The notes under the pieces were generated by a model. That model saw nothing but the letters and a program-made list of their open reading frames with translations, searched no databases and was not told the origin of the DNA. The position numbers and the translations under genes are program-made. This document shows positions 13,078-25,799 of a DNA stretch of 64,000 bases, piece by piece. This stretch comes from Anthopleura xanthogrammica (Eukaryota; Cnidaria; Anthozoa; Actiniaria; Actiniidae), in assembly GCA_964019055.1 (NCBI GenBank), contig OZ025224.1:8140694-8204693 (forward strand), written 5' to 3'. How positions within the stretch are numbered: the stretch's first letter is position 1; every line of letters begins with the position of its first letter.

Positions 13078-16000
13078 ATGTCCAACCAAAATCCCAAAGA
13101 TCAAGCAGGATGTCTCTCTGTGTTATTTTTCTCCTGGCTGTACGGTTTGATCAGGCTTGCTTATCAGCGACCTTTGAATGGAGATGATCTTTATGAATTG
13201 TCAGAAAATGACAAAGCAGAGGATATAGTTGAAGACTTTGGAAAACTATGGACGAAAGAAGTCAGCCATGCTAAAGAGAAGGGCAGAAGTCCTCGGCTAT
13301 GGAAGACAATTCTAAGATTTATTCCCCTCAAAGATTATGTATCGTTACTCTCTCTGTGCTTGCTAGAATGGTTCATGACTTGGGCATCGATCGTATTCCT
13401 GTGGATATTTCAGAAACTGTCTTTAGAAGATTCTCAAAAGAGCATGTCATACTTTCAAGTTGCTGCGATGATTGGCATTTGCTTCTGTTGTCTGATTGGA
13501 CCTTTTGCTGCCAATCATAACTTCCTTAATGCTTACTTGATGGGGATGCGACTGAAGATAGCTTGCATGGGTATCATCTATAGAAAGGTAGGTAACTGAA
13601 TGATATTATTTACTTTTATAAGCACTGCGAATTGAAAATCTAGATGCTTCTTAAGGTGGCTCTCACCTATTGATTTGTTTGAAGGGCATTAATTTCAATC
13701 GCGTATTTTTTCATCAAAACCTTTTCTGATTTTCGAGAAATTTGAGTTTTCAAGCCTTGATCTATTTTTACCAGTAATTGTTTCTAACAGCCAGCGTAGA
13801 ATTTGTGAAGCAGCTTCTAATAAGGACTAGATTAGCGCGGAACTTGCCTTGCCTTGCCTTGCCTTGCCTTGCCTTGCCTTGCCTTGCCTTGCCTTGCCTT
13901 GCCTTGCCTTGCCTTGCCTTGCCTTGCCTTGCCTTGCCTTGCCTTGCCTTGCCTTGCCTTGCCTTGCCTTGCCTTGCCTTGCCTTGCCTTGCCTTGCCTT
14001 GCCTTGCCTTGCCTTGCCTTGCCTTGCCTTGCCTTGCCTTGCCTTGCCTTGCCTTGCCTTGCCTTGCCTTGCCTTGCCTTGCCTTGCCTTGCCTTGCCTT
14101 GCCTTGCCTTGCCTTGCCTTGCCTTGCCTTGCCTTGCCTTGCCTTGCCTTGCCTTGCCTTGCCTTGCCTTGCCTTGCCTTGCCTTGCCTTGCCTTGCCTT
14201 GCCTTGCCTTGCCTTGCCTTGCCTTGCCTTGCCTTGCCTTGCCTTGCCTTGCCTTTGATTCCAAACAACAGTAAAAAAAATCAAGGATTCAATGAAAGTA
14301 TTTTTATCCCATAGGTTCTTGCCTCCAGTCGTAGCAATCTCTCAAGGGTCACAGGAGGTACTACCATCAACTTGGTATCAAACGATGCTCAGAGAATGGA
14401 GAGAATAGTCATTTATTTGAAATTATCTTTGATGTTTTGTTTGGACCTGCCAGTTGCCATTGTTTTACTGACTGTACTTGTTGAATGGCAGTCGTTGTCG
14501 GGATTATTCGTGATCTTCTTTGTATCTTTAGTTAATAATCTATTTTCTACCAAGCACTTTGGCAACCTCCGAATCAAACAAGCTGACATCACAGACAAGC
14601 GACTTGCAATTCTAAACGACATCATAAAAGGAATAAGAACCGTGAAAATGTATGCTCTGGAATGGAAATACAGAGACAAAATAAAAGAGCTAAGAGGGTA
14701 AGTTGGTAAAGCACTTGGTCACACGACTACTTCGATCTGTCTTTTACCCGTGCCCTGACGTTGATCAGCCCAGAGGTTGTTTCAGGTTGTCAGGCCTGTT
14801 AGCGAAAAGATCGTGCAATTTTGAGTACAAGCACTAAACTTGGCACAAATTTCCGTTGTGGCATACTAAACAGATTTAGGGGTGGGAGCCAAAAAATAGT
14901 GTTCGTGGGGAGGCACGCCACACTCTCAACTAGATGGATAAACTTTATCAAAATTTATTTGAAACGAAAACAATTCCTTCAAGTTTTGAAGCTCACATGG
15001 AAGAGCTGTTTAAAAAAGTCAGAATGGCGTTTACAGTTCGTTGATATCTCTGAAATATTCAAAGTAAATAAATATGAGAAACCTTCTCGTATTTCTCTTT
15101 CTTATTAAGCTGTATGCCCAATCAAATATACTTATATCAAGTCAATAAATTTGTAAAATCAATGCAGATTTTTGATAGATTGTACATTATGATACCGCAT
15201 TAAAGAATTAACCTTAGCGAGAGAACTTTTGCTAAGAGCGGTTTTGTCCTTAAAATGATGTCTTTTTTTTTTAGAAAAGAGGTCAGCATCCTACGCCTCA
15301 AGAGTCTTATCCTTGCTATAAATGAGTTCTTACTTCTCTCCCTCTTCATTGTTGCAACGCTGGTTTCGATCGTGACGATGATATGCTCTGGCATTCATGT
15401 CAATCCCGTGAACATATTCACAGTGACCTTGGTTTTAAGCAACATCAATAGATCAACCACCTTCCTTGGAACAGGTACCACAGGATTGAGCGATGGTCTT
15501 GCTTCGATCATGAGGATGGAAAAATACCTTTCTGACTTATGGAGGGATACTGATCATCAGCATGCCGTGGAGGGAAAATCTTTGCTGCAAAAAATGAAAG
15601 CCATCCCCCAGGATTTATGTAATCGTTTCCAAAAGAATAAGCAAGAAGGAAAAAAGAAACCCGCTGAAATGACAGTAAACCCGAAGGATACTTCCGCTGA
15701 TTATAATATGGCCACTGTCAGACTATCCGCTGTCTCCAGTGGCTGGTTGGATGATTCAAATCAATGCGTACTAAACGATATTTCGCTAGATGTCCCTCCC
15801 ACTCAATTACTTGTGGTAATTGGTCCTGTAGGGAGCGGAAAATCCAGTTTACTTATGACAATTTTGAAACAGATTTCAATCAAATCAGGAAACGTCTCCA
15901 CCAAGGGACAAATAGCCTATGCAAGTCAGATGCCTTGGATATTCACAGGAACAGTTCGTGATAACATCTTATTTGGTAAAGTGTACCATGAGAAAAGATA

Positions 16001-19000
16001 TCAGAAAGCCTTAGAAGTCTGTGATTTATCTCAAGACATCCTTCGGTTTCCAAAAGGAGACCTGAGTATGATAGGCCAAAGAGGGGTCAGTCTGAGCGGT
16101 GGTCAGCGTGCTAGAGTTGGCTTAGCACGTGCAGTGTACTCGGATGCTGATATCTTCTTGTTGGATGACCCACTAAGTGCAGTAGATGCCAAGGTTGGAA
16201 AACACATCTTTGACAAATGCATTTGTGAAGAACTCTCTGGAAAAACACGAATCCTTGTTACACATCAACTGCAACATCTTCACCGAGCTGGTGAGATCGT
16301 TGTCTTGAAGGAAGGTCGTATTGTAGACCATGGTTCATATGAACACATCAGTAAAGATAGATCTATCAGAGAAATGCTTGAAGATAACAAAACAGCTGAT
16401 TTGAAAGGTGTTGCAACTGATGCGAGTAATCTATTGCCATTGCAAGATGAATTCGATGAGCGTACTGGACGTGATATGATCGAAGAAGACGAAGACAAGG
16501 GAGCTGGATCAGGGACTGCATCATGGCGATTATGCTGGGAATATTTGCGCGTGGGGCTACCAGCTCCACTGCTCGTGTGCCTGTTTGTCTTCTTCATAGC
16601 TACACAAGGTAAGTATGCCATTATCTTGCCGGCATGCATGTTAGTCTTAATAAACGTTTCCTTTTTAAGCTCTTTTAAAGATCAATTTCCACTTAGGTTA
16701 TCATAAAATGTGTAAGTATGTCCAGATCCTAGTTGACCAGGCTGAAATACCATCTAGACCTTGCTCATAACTATGTGTTCCCAGTAGCCCAGTCCGCGTT
16801 ATCTTCGTCGTTAGAGCGGCTGACCAGGAAAATAATAGGAGGTCACAGCTTTGAATCTAGAGCTCGGGTTTTGTTCCGAGGAAAATTAGCTTGATGAAAT
16901 ATAATTTACATCTCTGAACGTTTTTATGTTTGTAGGTGCAGTCGTCGTTTCGTTTTGGTGGCAAAAAATCATCGCTGTTATGCCTTACGATCAACAAAGG
17001 AACCCTAGGACCCTTGGTGTTTATGCTGCTATTGCTGGCGGATCCTGTATCATAGTTTCAATTCGAGTTATTCTTTTCTTCTTCGCTTTTCTCAGATCAT
17101 CAGAAAAGATTCACGATAAAATGACAGTCGCTGTCCTGAAGTCTCCATTGTTCTTCTTCGATACCAACCCAGTTGGGCGGATAATAAACCGTTTTTCGAA
17201 AGACATTGGAGCTTTAGATGACTTTCTTCCATTGGCATTCACTATAACAGTGTCCTGCTTTCTGTATTTTGTTGGAGTGTTCCTTCTAACCGCCATTGCC
17301 AACATCTGGTTTGTTATGGCAATCATTCCAATATTAATGTTTTGGATAATTTTGAGTAGTTTGTACTTGAGGATTGTCCGCCAGTTATCAAGAATCGAAG
17401 CAGTACGACGCAGTCCAATCTATGAGCATGTTGAGGAGACCATATCGGGATTGGAAGTCATTCACACATCAGAGATGGATGCTACTTGCTTGGACAAGTA
17501 CTATAGGTAAGTTCGTACTTAGCTTTGTCTAATACCACTCAATGTTGCTTTATATGTCGCATGCACCAGGAACTTACTATGGTTATATTTGCGCTTGCCT
17601 CGTCTTTTTGAGCATCCAGATATCATCATCTAGAATACTCGTGAGTACACTACAGTAATACTTCTATCAAGCGGGCACCGCTTTGGGACCTTGCATGGTG
17701 TTTCGCTAAATAAAAGCTGTTCGTTAGTTCAGAGTGGAATATCCGAGTTTAATTGGCTTAAAAACTGGCCAGACATCAAAACATTTAACAAGCTATCAAG
17801 GCACCATTTTCATTCATAAAAGTACCAATTTTAGATGCTACAAAATATTTCCGTAAATATCCATAACGACACTACTGAACGAGAGCTGGACCGGGCGGCG
17901 TGTGACTTTCACTGTTGACATTTTTTCCCCGGACAAAAATCAAGAATTTCTTTCAGGTTTACTGCAATTGGTTTCTACTAAAGCAGCTACAGTAAAAATC
18001 GAAATATGTTGATGTACAACCCCTATAATGCTCCCAAAATTGGCTGCGTGAAATGACTAATGTCCACTGTACGCTCCCCCTCCCCTCCCCTTGCAATGTT
18101 GTCTAAATGGCCAAAGTTGGGTACCGTGAGCTAGCCACATTCTCAAGGAACAACATTGAATGGGGGAGGGGGGGATTTAGTTTATATACGATTTTTAAAG
18201 CGCTTTTTCTTACACTGCAGGTAGTGTATCAACACTTTTGATTTTTACTGTAGTCCTAACATGGCCGTTTTTTGTAAAAACAAATAAACATTATTTATTT
18301 TTTATGCCATAGGTTTCAAAACCTACGCACCAGAGCATTCTCTTTATTGGTTTCTATCCGGCAAATCATGGGCCTTTACATCGATGTGCTGTTTGGTTTG
18401 TTTGTTACTGCGATAGGCATTGGGTGTTTACTACTTTCTTTAGATGTAGGTAAGTAAACCAATTAAGACAGTCATTACGCTCGGTTAAGCAAGACTAAAC
18501 TCTGGGTTCATCTAAGTCAGGGCATGGCTAACTTACAGATCGAACACTGAAACAACTTCTGGACTGATGTAAGTCAGGGCATGGCTAACTCACGGATCGA
18601 ACCCTGAAACAAGTTCTGGACTAATCTAAGTCAGGGTATGGCTAACTCACAGATGGAACCCTGAAACAACTTCTGGCTGATCTAAGTCAGGGCATGGCTA
18701 ACTCACAGTTCGAACCCTGAAACAACTTCTGGCTGATCTAAGTCAGGGCATGGCTAACTCACAGTTCGAACCCGGAAAGAACTTCTGGTTGATCTAAGTC
18801 AGGACATGGCTAACTCACAGATCGAACCCTGAAACAACCTCAGTCTGGGCTGATCTAAGTCAGGACATGGCTAACTCACAGATCAAACTCTGAAACAACC
18901 TCTGGGCTGATCTAAGTCAGGGCATGGCTAACTCACAGATCGAACCCTCAAACAACCTCTGGGCTGATGTAAGTCAGGGCATGGCTAACTCACAGATCAA

Positions 19001-20350
19001 ACCCTGAAACAAACTCTGGGCTGATCTAAGTCAGGGCATGGCTAACTCACAGATCGAACCCTCAAACAACCTCTGGGCTGATCTAAGTCAGGGCAGGGCT
19101 AACTCACAGATCGAACCCTGAAACAACTTCTGGCTGATCTAACTCAGGGCAAGGCTAACCCACAGATTGAAACCTGAAACAACCTCTGGGCTGATCTACG
19201 TCAGAGCATGGCTAACTCACAGATCGAACCATGAAACAACTTCTTGACTGATCTAAGTCAGGGCATGGCTCACTCTCAGATCGAACCCTGAAACAACCTC
19301 TGGCTCGATCTAAGTCAGGGCATGGTTTACTCATGGCTAACTCAGTAAGCTAAGGAGCCCTTGCGGATGGGCAGAAATACTTATTGATTTTCATACTTTT
19401 TTATCGAAATAGCTACGACTGGGTTTCTTTTGTCATACGCTATGACCATCAAGACAATAGCTTCAGCTGCTCTGAGCTTTGCATCTGATGCAGAAACTCA
19501 GATGGTATCCGTAGAACGAGTCATAGCCTACACCAAACTTCCTCCTGAACCAGGGTATGAAAGACAATCTGAGGTACCAACCAACTGGCCCAATCAAGGT
19601 GCTCTGAGTCTGCGTGGAGTTTCTTTGGCTTATTTTGAGGGTGGATCTTCAATACTAAAGGACATCGAGTTAGACGTTCAACCGAGAGAAAAGATCGGTA
19701 TCGCAGGCCGTACTGGAGCAGGAAAGTCATCACTCGTAGCTGCCTTATTTCGTATGCCAGATTCTCAAGGTCAGGTGATCATTGATGGTATAGATCTTGG
19801 TACCATTAATGTACGAGACGCTCGTAGTTCCATGGCTGTCATTACTCAATCACCTGTGCTGTTTGAAGGTAGTTTAAAGACGAATCTAGATCCATTTGAC
19901 CAATTCACTGAAGACGAAATCTGGACAGCTTTGAAAGAGGTACAGCTCTTGAATTGTGTTAGTAAACTTGATGGTCTACTAAGATACGCTTTGGGAGAGG
20001 AAGGATCGGGTTTCAGTGTTGGGGAACGTCAACTGCTGTGTCTTGCTCGTGCACTGCTCCAACGACGTAAGATCCTCATACTAGACGAAGCAACAGCAAA
20101 CGTGGACTACAGAACAGATCAGTTTATCCAACAAGTCATCAGAGACAAGTTTTCCGACTGCACTGTGCTGACCATAGCACATCGACTCAACACCATCATA
20201 GACTATGATAGGGTGGTGGTTCTTGATGGAGGTCGCATTGTTGAAGACGACAGCCCTCGTGTTCTCGCGTCCAAGAGTGATGGGAGTTTTGCAAGACTTC
20301 TACAAGACAACGGTCACGATAGTTTGACTAAAACCACTTCTATCTTATGA
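13078..20350 (+). CDS. ABCC-type ABC transporter, MRP4-like (ABC copy 2, complete)
   Basis: Coding exons 13078-13587, 14315-14697, 15275-16608, 16936-17506, 18313-18449 and 19413-20350 join in phase to 3873 nt, giving 1290 aa (human MRP4 is about 1325). Predicted plasma-membrane exporter: TMD1 (about 80-390), NBD1 (Walker A about 481-488, LSGGQ about 571, LLDD about 594, H-loop about 628), TMD2 (about 735-1000), NBD2 (Walker A GRTGAGKS about 1077-1084, signature FSVGERQ about 1179, Walker B ILILDE about 1199, TIAHRLN). NBD1 has Asp and NBD2 has the catalytic Glu, the normal ABCC asymmetry. The NBD2 signature has Glu where LSVGQ has Gln, as in some MRP5-like proteins. No TMD0 is present. Exon 5 (46 codons) is short and easily missed; it supplies the last TMD2 helices. 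The start at 13078 is the first ATG after an acceptor at 13058, so a 5' UTR exon probably lies upstream. The family call is strong; the choice of MRP4 over MRP5 is less so. Confidence 0.93.
13846..14254. repeat. (GCCTT)n pentanucleotide array in ABC copy 2 intron 1
   Basis: About 80 perfect copies of a 5-base unit. The unit length is not a multiple of three and contains no stop in any phase, so long LALPC-type and KARQG-type ORFs appear in several frames on both strands. They are artefacts. It sits 61 bases before the exon 2 acceptor. Confidence 0.97.
16790..16880 (+). repeat. Possible tRNA-derived SINE fragment
   Basis: In the intron after transporter exon 3. Words such as CGTTAGAGCGGCTGACC and GGTCACAGCTTTGAATCTAG resemble a decayed tRNA head with A and B box positions. 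Neither box is intact. Confidence 0.3.
18501..19345. repeat. 57-bp minisatellite, largest array (~15 copies)
   Basis: The unit can be written CTGATCTAAGTCAGGGCATG + GCTAACTCACAGATCGAACC + CTGAAACAACCTCTGGG (57 bases). Spacing between successive units was checked as 57 at several places. It fills most of the last intron of ABC copy 2 and ends about 70 bases before the exon 6 acceptor. Other arrays of the same unit are at 27975-28275, 33960-34150, 37399-37683 and 46574-46775. Confidence 0.95.
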
Positions 20351-20493
20351 GAAAGAATACATTATATATAATACATTACGCCACTCTTATGAGGTAATAG
20401 TTGTTAACTCGGTGTTTCTTCATGGAAAGATAAGACAACATACTTCTACAATTTTCGAAAGACTTTAGATATAATTTTTGATGACTAATTATA

Positions 20494-20763
20494 ATAGACC
20501 TTTTTCAAGTTCGTAAAAATACCGCTACGTTCCTTGACTACAGATTCTTTTTCGCAGGGTTAGCTTCCTTGTTCTGTCAAAGCATTTATAAATACCAACA
20601 GTAAAGTAAAGAATGCACAACTGCAACAATACAAACACTTTGAAATTCCACGGATTTTCACTGGAACACATGAATATTCTTCATAAAATTGATGCTAACC
20701 CTGCGTAAATGAATCTGTAGTCAGGGAACACAGCCGGTATTTTACGAATTCGAAAAAGGTCTA
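20494..20763. repeat. Foldback element in ABC copy 2 3' flank
   Basis: TAGACCTTTTTCAAGTTCGT on the left is mirrored by ACGAATTCGAAAAAGGTCTA on the right. Inner blocks (ACTACAGATTC, GCAGGGTTAGC) are mirrored too. It probably lies in or near the 3' UTR. Confidence 0.75.
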
Positions 20764-20856
20764 CCTTTTTCACGTACTTAATTTATTGGGAACGTTATAT
20801 ATTCAATACATGAAAATGAACAAACTTTATCCTGTTGAGAACTTTAAAAAAATAAG

Positions 20857-20862
20857 AATAAA
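20857..20862 (+). terminator. Candidate poly(A) signal for ABC copy 2
   Basis: AATAAA about 510 bases after the stop codon; a second AATAAA lies at 20911-20916. Neither is confirmed by transcript data. Confidence 0.35.
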
Positions 20863-20929
20863 ATAATCTAAGAAAACTGATATATTTATATATATATGTC
20901 ATATAAATTCAATAAATCATCCATGGTCA

Positions 20930-21160
20930 CATATACAGATTTAAACATTTATGCCAACAGCTTACAGGAGGAATAACAAACGTCATCAGCATTGATGGCT
21001 TCAGATATCTGAGATGGAGTTTCTAGTTTCACCATCTGCGCAAGGTGTCCGAGCTAGCTTGAAGAAACTGGAGAGTACTTTTTGTTGATGCTCGTGGAAA
21101 GGGTTGGATTGTTAGGAAGAAAGAGTTAGTTAGCAAAATATTCAGATTTGAAGTGTCAAG
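20930..21160. repeat. Duplicated segment, copy 1 (spacer between ABC copy 2 and MMP-A)
   Basis: Nearly identical to 26036-26260 (shared words include GAGGAATAACAAACGTCATC and GAAAGGGTTGGATTG). It marks the tandem duplication that produced the two MMP genes. Confidence 0.85.
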
Positions 21161-21969
21161 TCAAACCAAATCACTTCTGTGCTGACTAGCCTCTTGTTCA
21201 CATGGAAACATAAATGCGTTTTTAAAAGTTTCAGAGGCTAGTCAGTCCAGAACAGTAGTTATTCAAATTGGTCGCCATATTTCGATTCGGTATACAATTT
21301 GCTTTTTTATTTGACAACCTTCTTGTACAATAGGTGTAACTTCTTTTCATATATAAGAATTTTTAGAGAGCCCGACACTTCCATATCGGTGCCAATGAGA
21401 GTACTCCCGATCTATTGTCAGTTAACTAATAAATTTTAGGCCTAATGTCCGTTAACTGTCGGTAAACCCCATTAACACGGCCCTCTTCCACATAAATCCG
21501 ATGACAAAGTATACTTTTCCTTGTCACCCTCTTGCTATCAAAACGGCACGACAAACAGGCCACACATCAAAGATAACTAAGAACAAAAAAAATCTACACA
21601 AATGTTCGGAATTCTTTTCTTTTAATTTTCGATGCATTCTTTAAATTTTTATCATCCTGTGATATACTGATTGGGTAAACCCGCTTAGTCATCACGGGCT
21701 CAAAGTGACCCGATTTTTTTTTTTTAATAAAAATTCTAGGCATTGAAATTCAAACCGTTTTACATACTGGTGAATAAATACTCTCTTTGATAAAGTTTAT
21801 TTAGGTATCGAATCTCTGTGTTAAAAAGTCTGTCTGTATTGAAACAAATTGTAATAAGAGTTCTCGAAAACATACGAGCCGTGTTCATCTGCACGTACTT
21901 ATTTGTACACTCGATGTACCAAAGTAAACAACAAGCTAAAAAAAAAAAAAAGACAAAGCAAAGCCAAAG

Positions 21970-21976
21970 TATAAAT
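21970..21976 (+). promoter_or_regulatory. TATA box of MMP-A
   Basis: TATAAAT 87 bases upstream of the MMP-A start. The same motif and flanks (AGTATAAATCATG) are kept in the duplicate gene at 26706. Confidence 0.6.
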
Positions 21977-22062
21977 CATGAGAAGACAAGGGATAGAACA
22001 GTGTTAGATCCGACGTCTCTAGATCTTCGTGGATTATTTTTGAGCGAATTCAAGTGGACAAA

Positions 22063-24704
22063 ATGCTGTGTCTGGTTTCAGTTTTTCTGTTATTTAGTGT
22101 CGTACTTGGAGAAGACGATCAGTCAATGGCTGTGGTGAGTAAAATAATGTTAATCTTATCACAACTAAAATTATTCTCTTGTTATAGCCGTTTTATATAT
22201 TTTTTCTTGAATTAATTTTTTTTAAATATCTATTTTATCCGTCGTTTCTCAAACATTGTTAAGCAAATCTACAAATATTTGAGTGTTGTTTTTTTGGAAA
22301 TAGACGCGTCTGCCATTTTCCCGCCGATTTCCCGAGCATGCGCGTGGTAATTTTTTCTTAGGAGCTTTCCAATGACTTAATAAGATAAACTCACGGCCAA
22401 ATTCAGCCTTAGCCAGACATTCAAGTTAAGATCTCTACTTTTTCTCTCCTAGAACTTCCTCAACAAGTACAACTACCTTTCCCAATCCCGATCTGGAAAC
22501 CACGACTTACCATCTGCCATCAAGAAATTCCAGGAATTCAACAGCCTCCCAGTCACCGGTGAACTGGATCAGGCAACAGTGAAGTTGATGAAGACACCGA
22601 GATGTGGTCTGCCAGATGTAGATGACAATGGCAACAGAAAGCGCCGTTACGCTACCTATGGAAAATGGAGGAAGAGTGCTTTGACATATTACGTTGAGTA
22701 TGGTGCTGACTTGAGCAGAGCACAGCAAGATGCAGATTTCAGGAATGCTCTTCAGTTTTGGGCTGACAAGTCATCGTTGACGTTCAGACAAGTTTATTCA
22801 GGAAATGATGCTGATATTAAAATCAGGTACGAACAAGAAACGATGATTTCAACAATTTGCAGTCGAAACGTCGCGGTCTCAAACCAATGGTTACAATCGT
22901 GGGGACAATTGAATAAGTATTCCCTTATAGACATTATCTTGCTGCAAAAATTGGTGGCAGGGTTCAATAAAAGTGATAGTTTTTAACCATTTCTTTTCTT
23001 GTCTCTAAAGTTTTGGCCATCACACCCACCAAGGCACCAACGTAGAGAACACCTGTGGATATCCATTCGACGGACCAGGAGGGGTTCTAGCACACGCCTT
23101 CTTCCCCGAAGATGGACGTGCTCATTTCGACGAGAGTGAAACCTACACATCCAACACTGACCAAGGCACTAATCTTATGTGGGTCGCAACCCACGAGTTT
23201 GGACATTCTCTTGGGCTTGCTCATACCAACGTGCAGGGCGCAATCATGTATCCATACTACACGGGATACACGCCTGGAATGAAGTTGCATTACGATGATA
23301 TCAGTGGAATACAGAGCTTGTATGGAGGTAAGCTAATGTATCTATAATTCTACAGCCAAGAGGGCGAGGGAAGGGGCAGGCCCAAGAAAATCATCTTCAG
23401 TACATTTTGCTGGAGGCCACAGTTCCAGGGAAGGAAAGTGAAACAGTCAAGACTAAAGCCCCATTCCCACCAACTAACCTTGGTATTTATTAAGTTTATC
23501 TATCGCATTTCCTTCGTCGTTTGGCTGCCATCTTTAACCAGGGTTAGAACTACATCCCCAAAGTAGTTTAGTTAAAGAAGGTTTGAAAGTTGTTTAGTTA
23601 GGCGTACAGGCTGATGGAAGGGCACTAGTTCAACTAAACAACCTTTAAACATGTTTAAGGGTTCGGTGTGAATGGGGTATTATAAATCTTTGGTTTAAGT
23701 CAACCAAAATGATGGCTATGTCGTCACACGCGTCCCACAGATCTCTTCTTCAATGGCAGCCGGTCAGCGAGCCAATTACACCATACATCTCGAATACATC
23801 AGTCATATAGCTCAGCTTTATCTTAATGTTTTCCCCACTAGCGATACTCCATGTCAAATAACCATTAATTGTTATTCATGTGTCAAACAGAGATCGATCG
23901 GCTGGTGACACAAAGCAACTTGTGAAGAGCTTTTGTGAAAATGGTTGGCATATTAACATAACTTACTGAATAATTTACAACGGTTTTGCTAGTAAACATG
24001 GTGAAGCATTGCTGTAAACAACTTAGAAAGTATTTTTAATGATCTAATTTTTCACAGCACGAATGCTATTATTTTATACTTTTCTCTCTTCAAACCCTAC
24101 AGGTCCTGGCTCAACGCCAATAACAAGTGCTCCAGGTTAGAAAGAAATTTAATTATAGAATATTATCTTCTATCTCTTGTGAAATTGAACTACTTTTCTA
24201 GCTAGAAGGAGAATTAATGCTGCTTCATAGACCTTTCCACGCTATCTGAGAATGACAGAAAATATAGACACTTTACTTATAGACCCTGTTTATCTTGGGT
24301 GGGATATTTTTCCATTTTAGACCACGTGTCATTCCATAGAGTACCATTTCTTTGTTTAATGATTGCGCATGAGAAAACACATGAATATGGATACAACTCA
24401 AACAAAGTACCGTATTCTCAAGAGAATGACCCGTGGTCTAGATCTAATATGGGAAAACATTACGCCCAAGGTAAATATCTATTAATATGAGTTTACTTGA
24501 CCAACTCCTCCTTTCTCTTCGCACAAAACACTTGATAGCTTTGAGCAAGCGAAAAGCGTATTACAGATTACTGAAGTCTTTTTATATGCAGAAGTATGCG
24601 AGGATAAATCACCACACTGTGAATCTTACAAATCTTCTGGACACTGCTCAAAATACCCTGACAGCATGAGGACATGGTGCAAAAAAACTTGCTCTTTATG
24701 CTAG
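22063..24704 (+). CDS. Matrix metalloproteinase with C-terminal ShKT domain (MMP-A)
   Basis: A secreted zinc endopeptidase of the M10A family. Exons 22063-22134, 22453-22826, 23011-23327, 24103-24135 and 24592-24704 join in phase to 909 nt (302 aa). Order: signal peptide (1-16), prodomain with cysteine switch PRCGLPD (73-79), furin-type site RKRR (86-89), catalytic domain with [11 protein letters not shown] (210-220) and Met-turn IMY (227-229), a short Pro/Thr linker in its own 33-base exon, and a ShKT domain with six Cys (about 266-302). No hemopexin domain. Activation is probably by furin in the secretory pathway. Where typical MMPs carry a His-x-Asp structural zinc pair before YPFDGP, this protein has a longer segment with a Cys (NTCGYPFDG). 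A donor about 10 bases after the stop (CCAG/GTGAGT) and an acceptor near 24896 suggest a 3' UTR intron. The last two exons were found by phase and by comparison with MMP-B. Confidence 0.92.
23456..23680. repeat. MITE family E copy in MMP-A intron 3
   Basis: Ends AAGCCCCATTCCCACCAAC and GGTGTGAATGGGG are inverted. An inverted copy with the same interior (TAGTTTAGTTAAAGAAGGTTT) is at 51156-51313 in a USP5 intron. Confidence 0.75.
24280..24483. repeat. MITE family A copy in MMP-A intron 4
   Basis: A palindromic ~200-base element. The left arm carries AGACCACGTGTCATTC and the right arm carries GAATGACCCGTGGTCT. At least nine copies lie in this window; the copy at 29439-29640 is at the matching place in MMP-B. 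Confidence 0.85.
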
Positions 24705-24992
24705 ATTAGCCAGGTGAGTACAAGAAACAACTGTTAATGATCACGAGAAGAACAACTTGGATGCCATGGATTCATTTTCTCATTCACTATTATTTTCTTT
24801 GGCTTTTAATATTTTTCAATTTCCATTTCTCTCTTATCTTATCTCTTATCGTTTTGCACGAACAAATAACTTATTCTGTGGTTTCTTATTCATTTAGATC
24901 TACGGCCAAAACCTTTCTCTAAAGACAGGCGACAGCTAGTTCAAAGGCATGTTAACTAAAAGCACATAATAAAAAAAATCTTATTTCAAACC

Positions 24993-24998
24993 AATAAA
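24993..24998 (+). terminator. Candidate poly(A) signal of MMP-A
   Basis: AATAAA about 100 bases into the predicted 3' UTR exon that starts near 24896. Confidence 0.5.
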
Positions 24999-25439
24999 GA
25001 AATTCCATTTTTGTATTGAAACACAAGATGGGAGGGAAAAGGAAGGAAAACAAAAAAATGCAAGGGAAGGGTAGCAAGAGAATAGATCAAATGAAATGAG
25101 AAAAGAAAAGAAAAGAAAAGAAAAGGAGAGAAGAAAGGAAGGAAACTGAAGAGACAAAAAAGAGCTATAAATTTTGATTTGTAAAAACTTTAAAAGTCTT
25201 TATCTTTATGGCAAGCATTTCACGAGTGAATTGTTCATCTATAATCTATACTATGGTCTATTTTGTTGATATTTCATTGCAAGGTATTGGGATACGAAGT
25301 GCCAAACGAAAATTACTTTAAGGAAAAATTAGGATTTTACCAGAAATGAAAGGGGACTCGCAGACACTATCGTATGTCATCAAACCCGTGCCGTTTATCT
25401 AAAAATACATTACCACCCACAACTATGGAACTCTGATTC

Positions 25440-25740
25440 CACCTATCTCATGGCACTCAATTCATCTAACACATTTCATGCCACCCACCAAGTGTCACAC
25501 AATTATGCTACCGTCAATCCACCAACCTCACGACACCCATCTCATGCCACCCAACACATCCAATAATACCCACCAAGTGCCTCCCAACTATGCTATCTTC
25601 AATCCACCCATCTCATGCCACCCAACGCATGCCATACCACCCACCAACTGCCACCCACCCATGCTACCCACATTTAGCTAATTTCACTCAACCAATACCC
25701 TACCACCCCATACATCACACCCCACATACATCGCACCCGA
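25440..25740. repeat. Degenerate CACCCA/CATGCCACCCAAC repeat
   Basis: Loose repeats of CATGCCACCCAA and CACCCACCAAGTG. The same repeat begins 3' of MMP-B at about 30800 and expands there into the large minisatellite, so it is part of the duplicated unit. Confidence 0.7.
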
Positions 25741-25799
25741 TATCATCCTCTGGTGCATCCTCAGGATATCGTGAAGGTTTTTTTTGCCGAAATATACCT

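Noticed and set aside
13768..14314. Long ORFs of KARQG and LALPC repeats on both strands
   Set aside because: They are translations of a pentanucleotide array inside a spliced intron; no non-repeat domain.
18501..19345. CRISPR-like array (regular 57-bp repeats)
   Set aside because: No distinct spacers, no cas genes, eukaryotic intron; an ordinary minisatellite.
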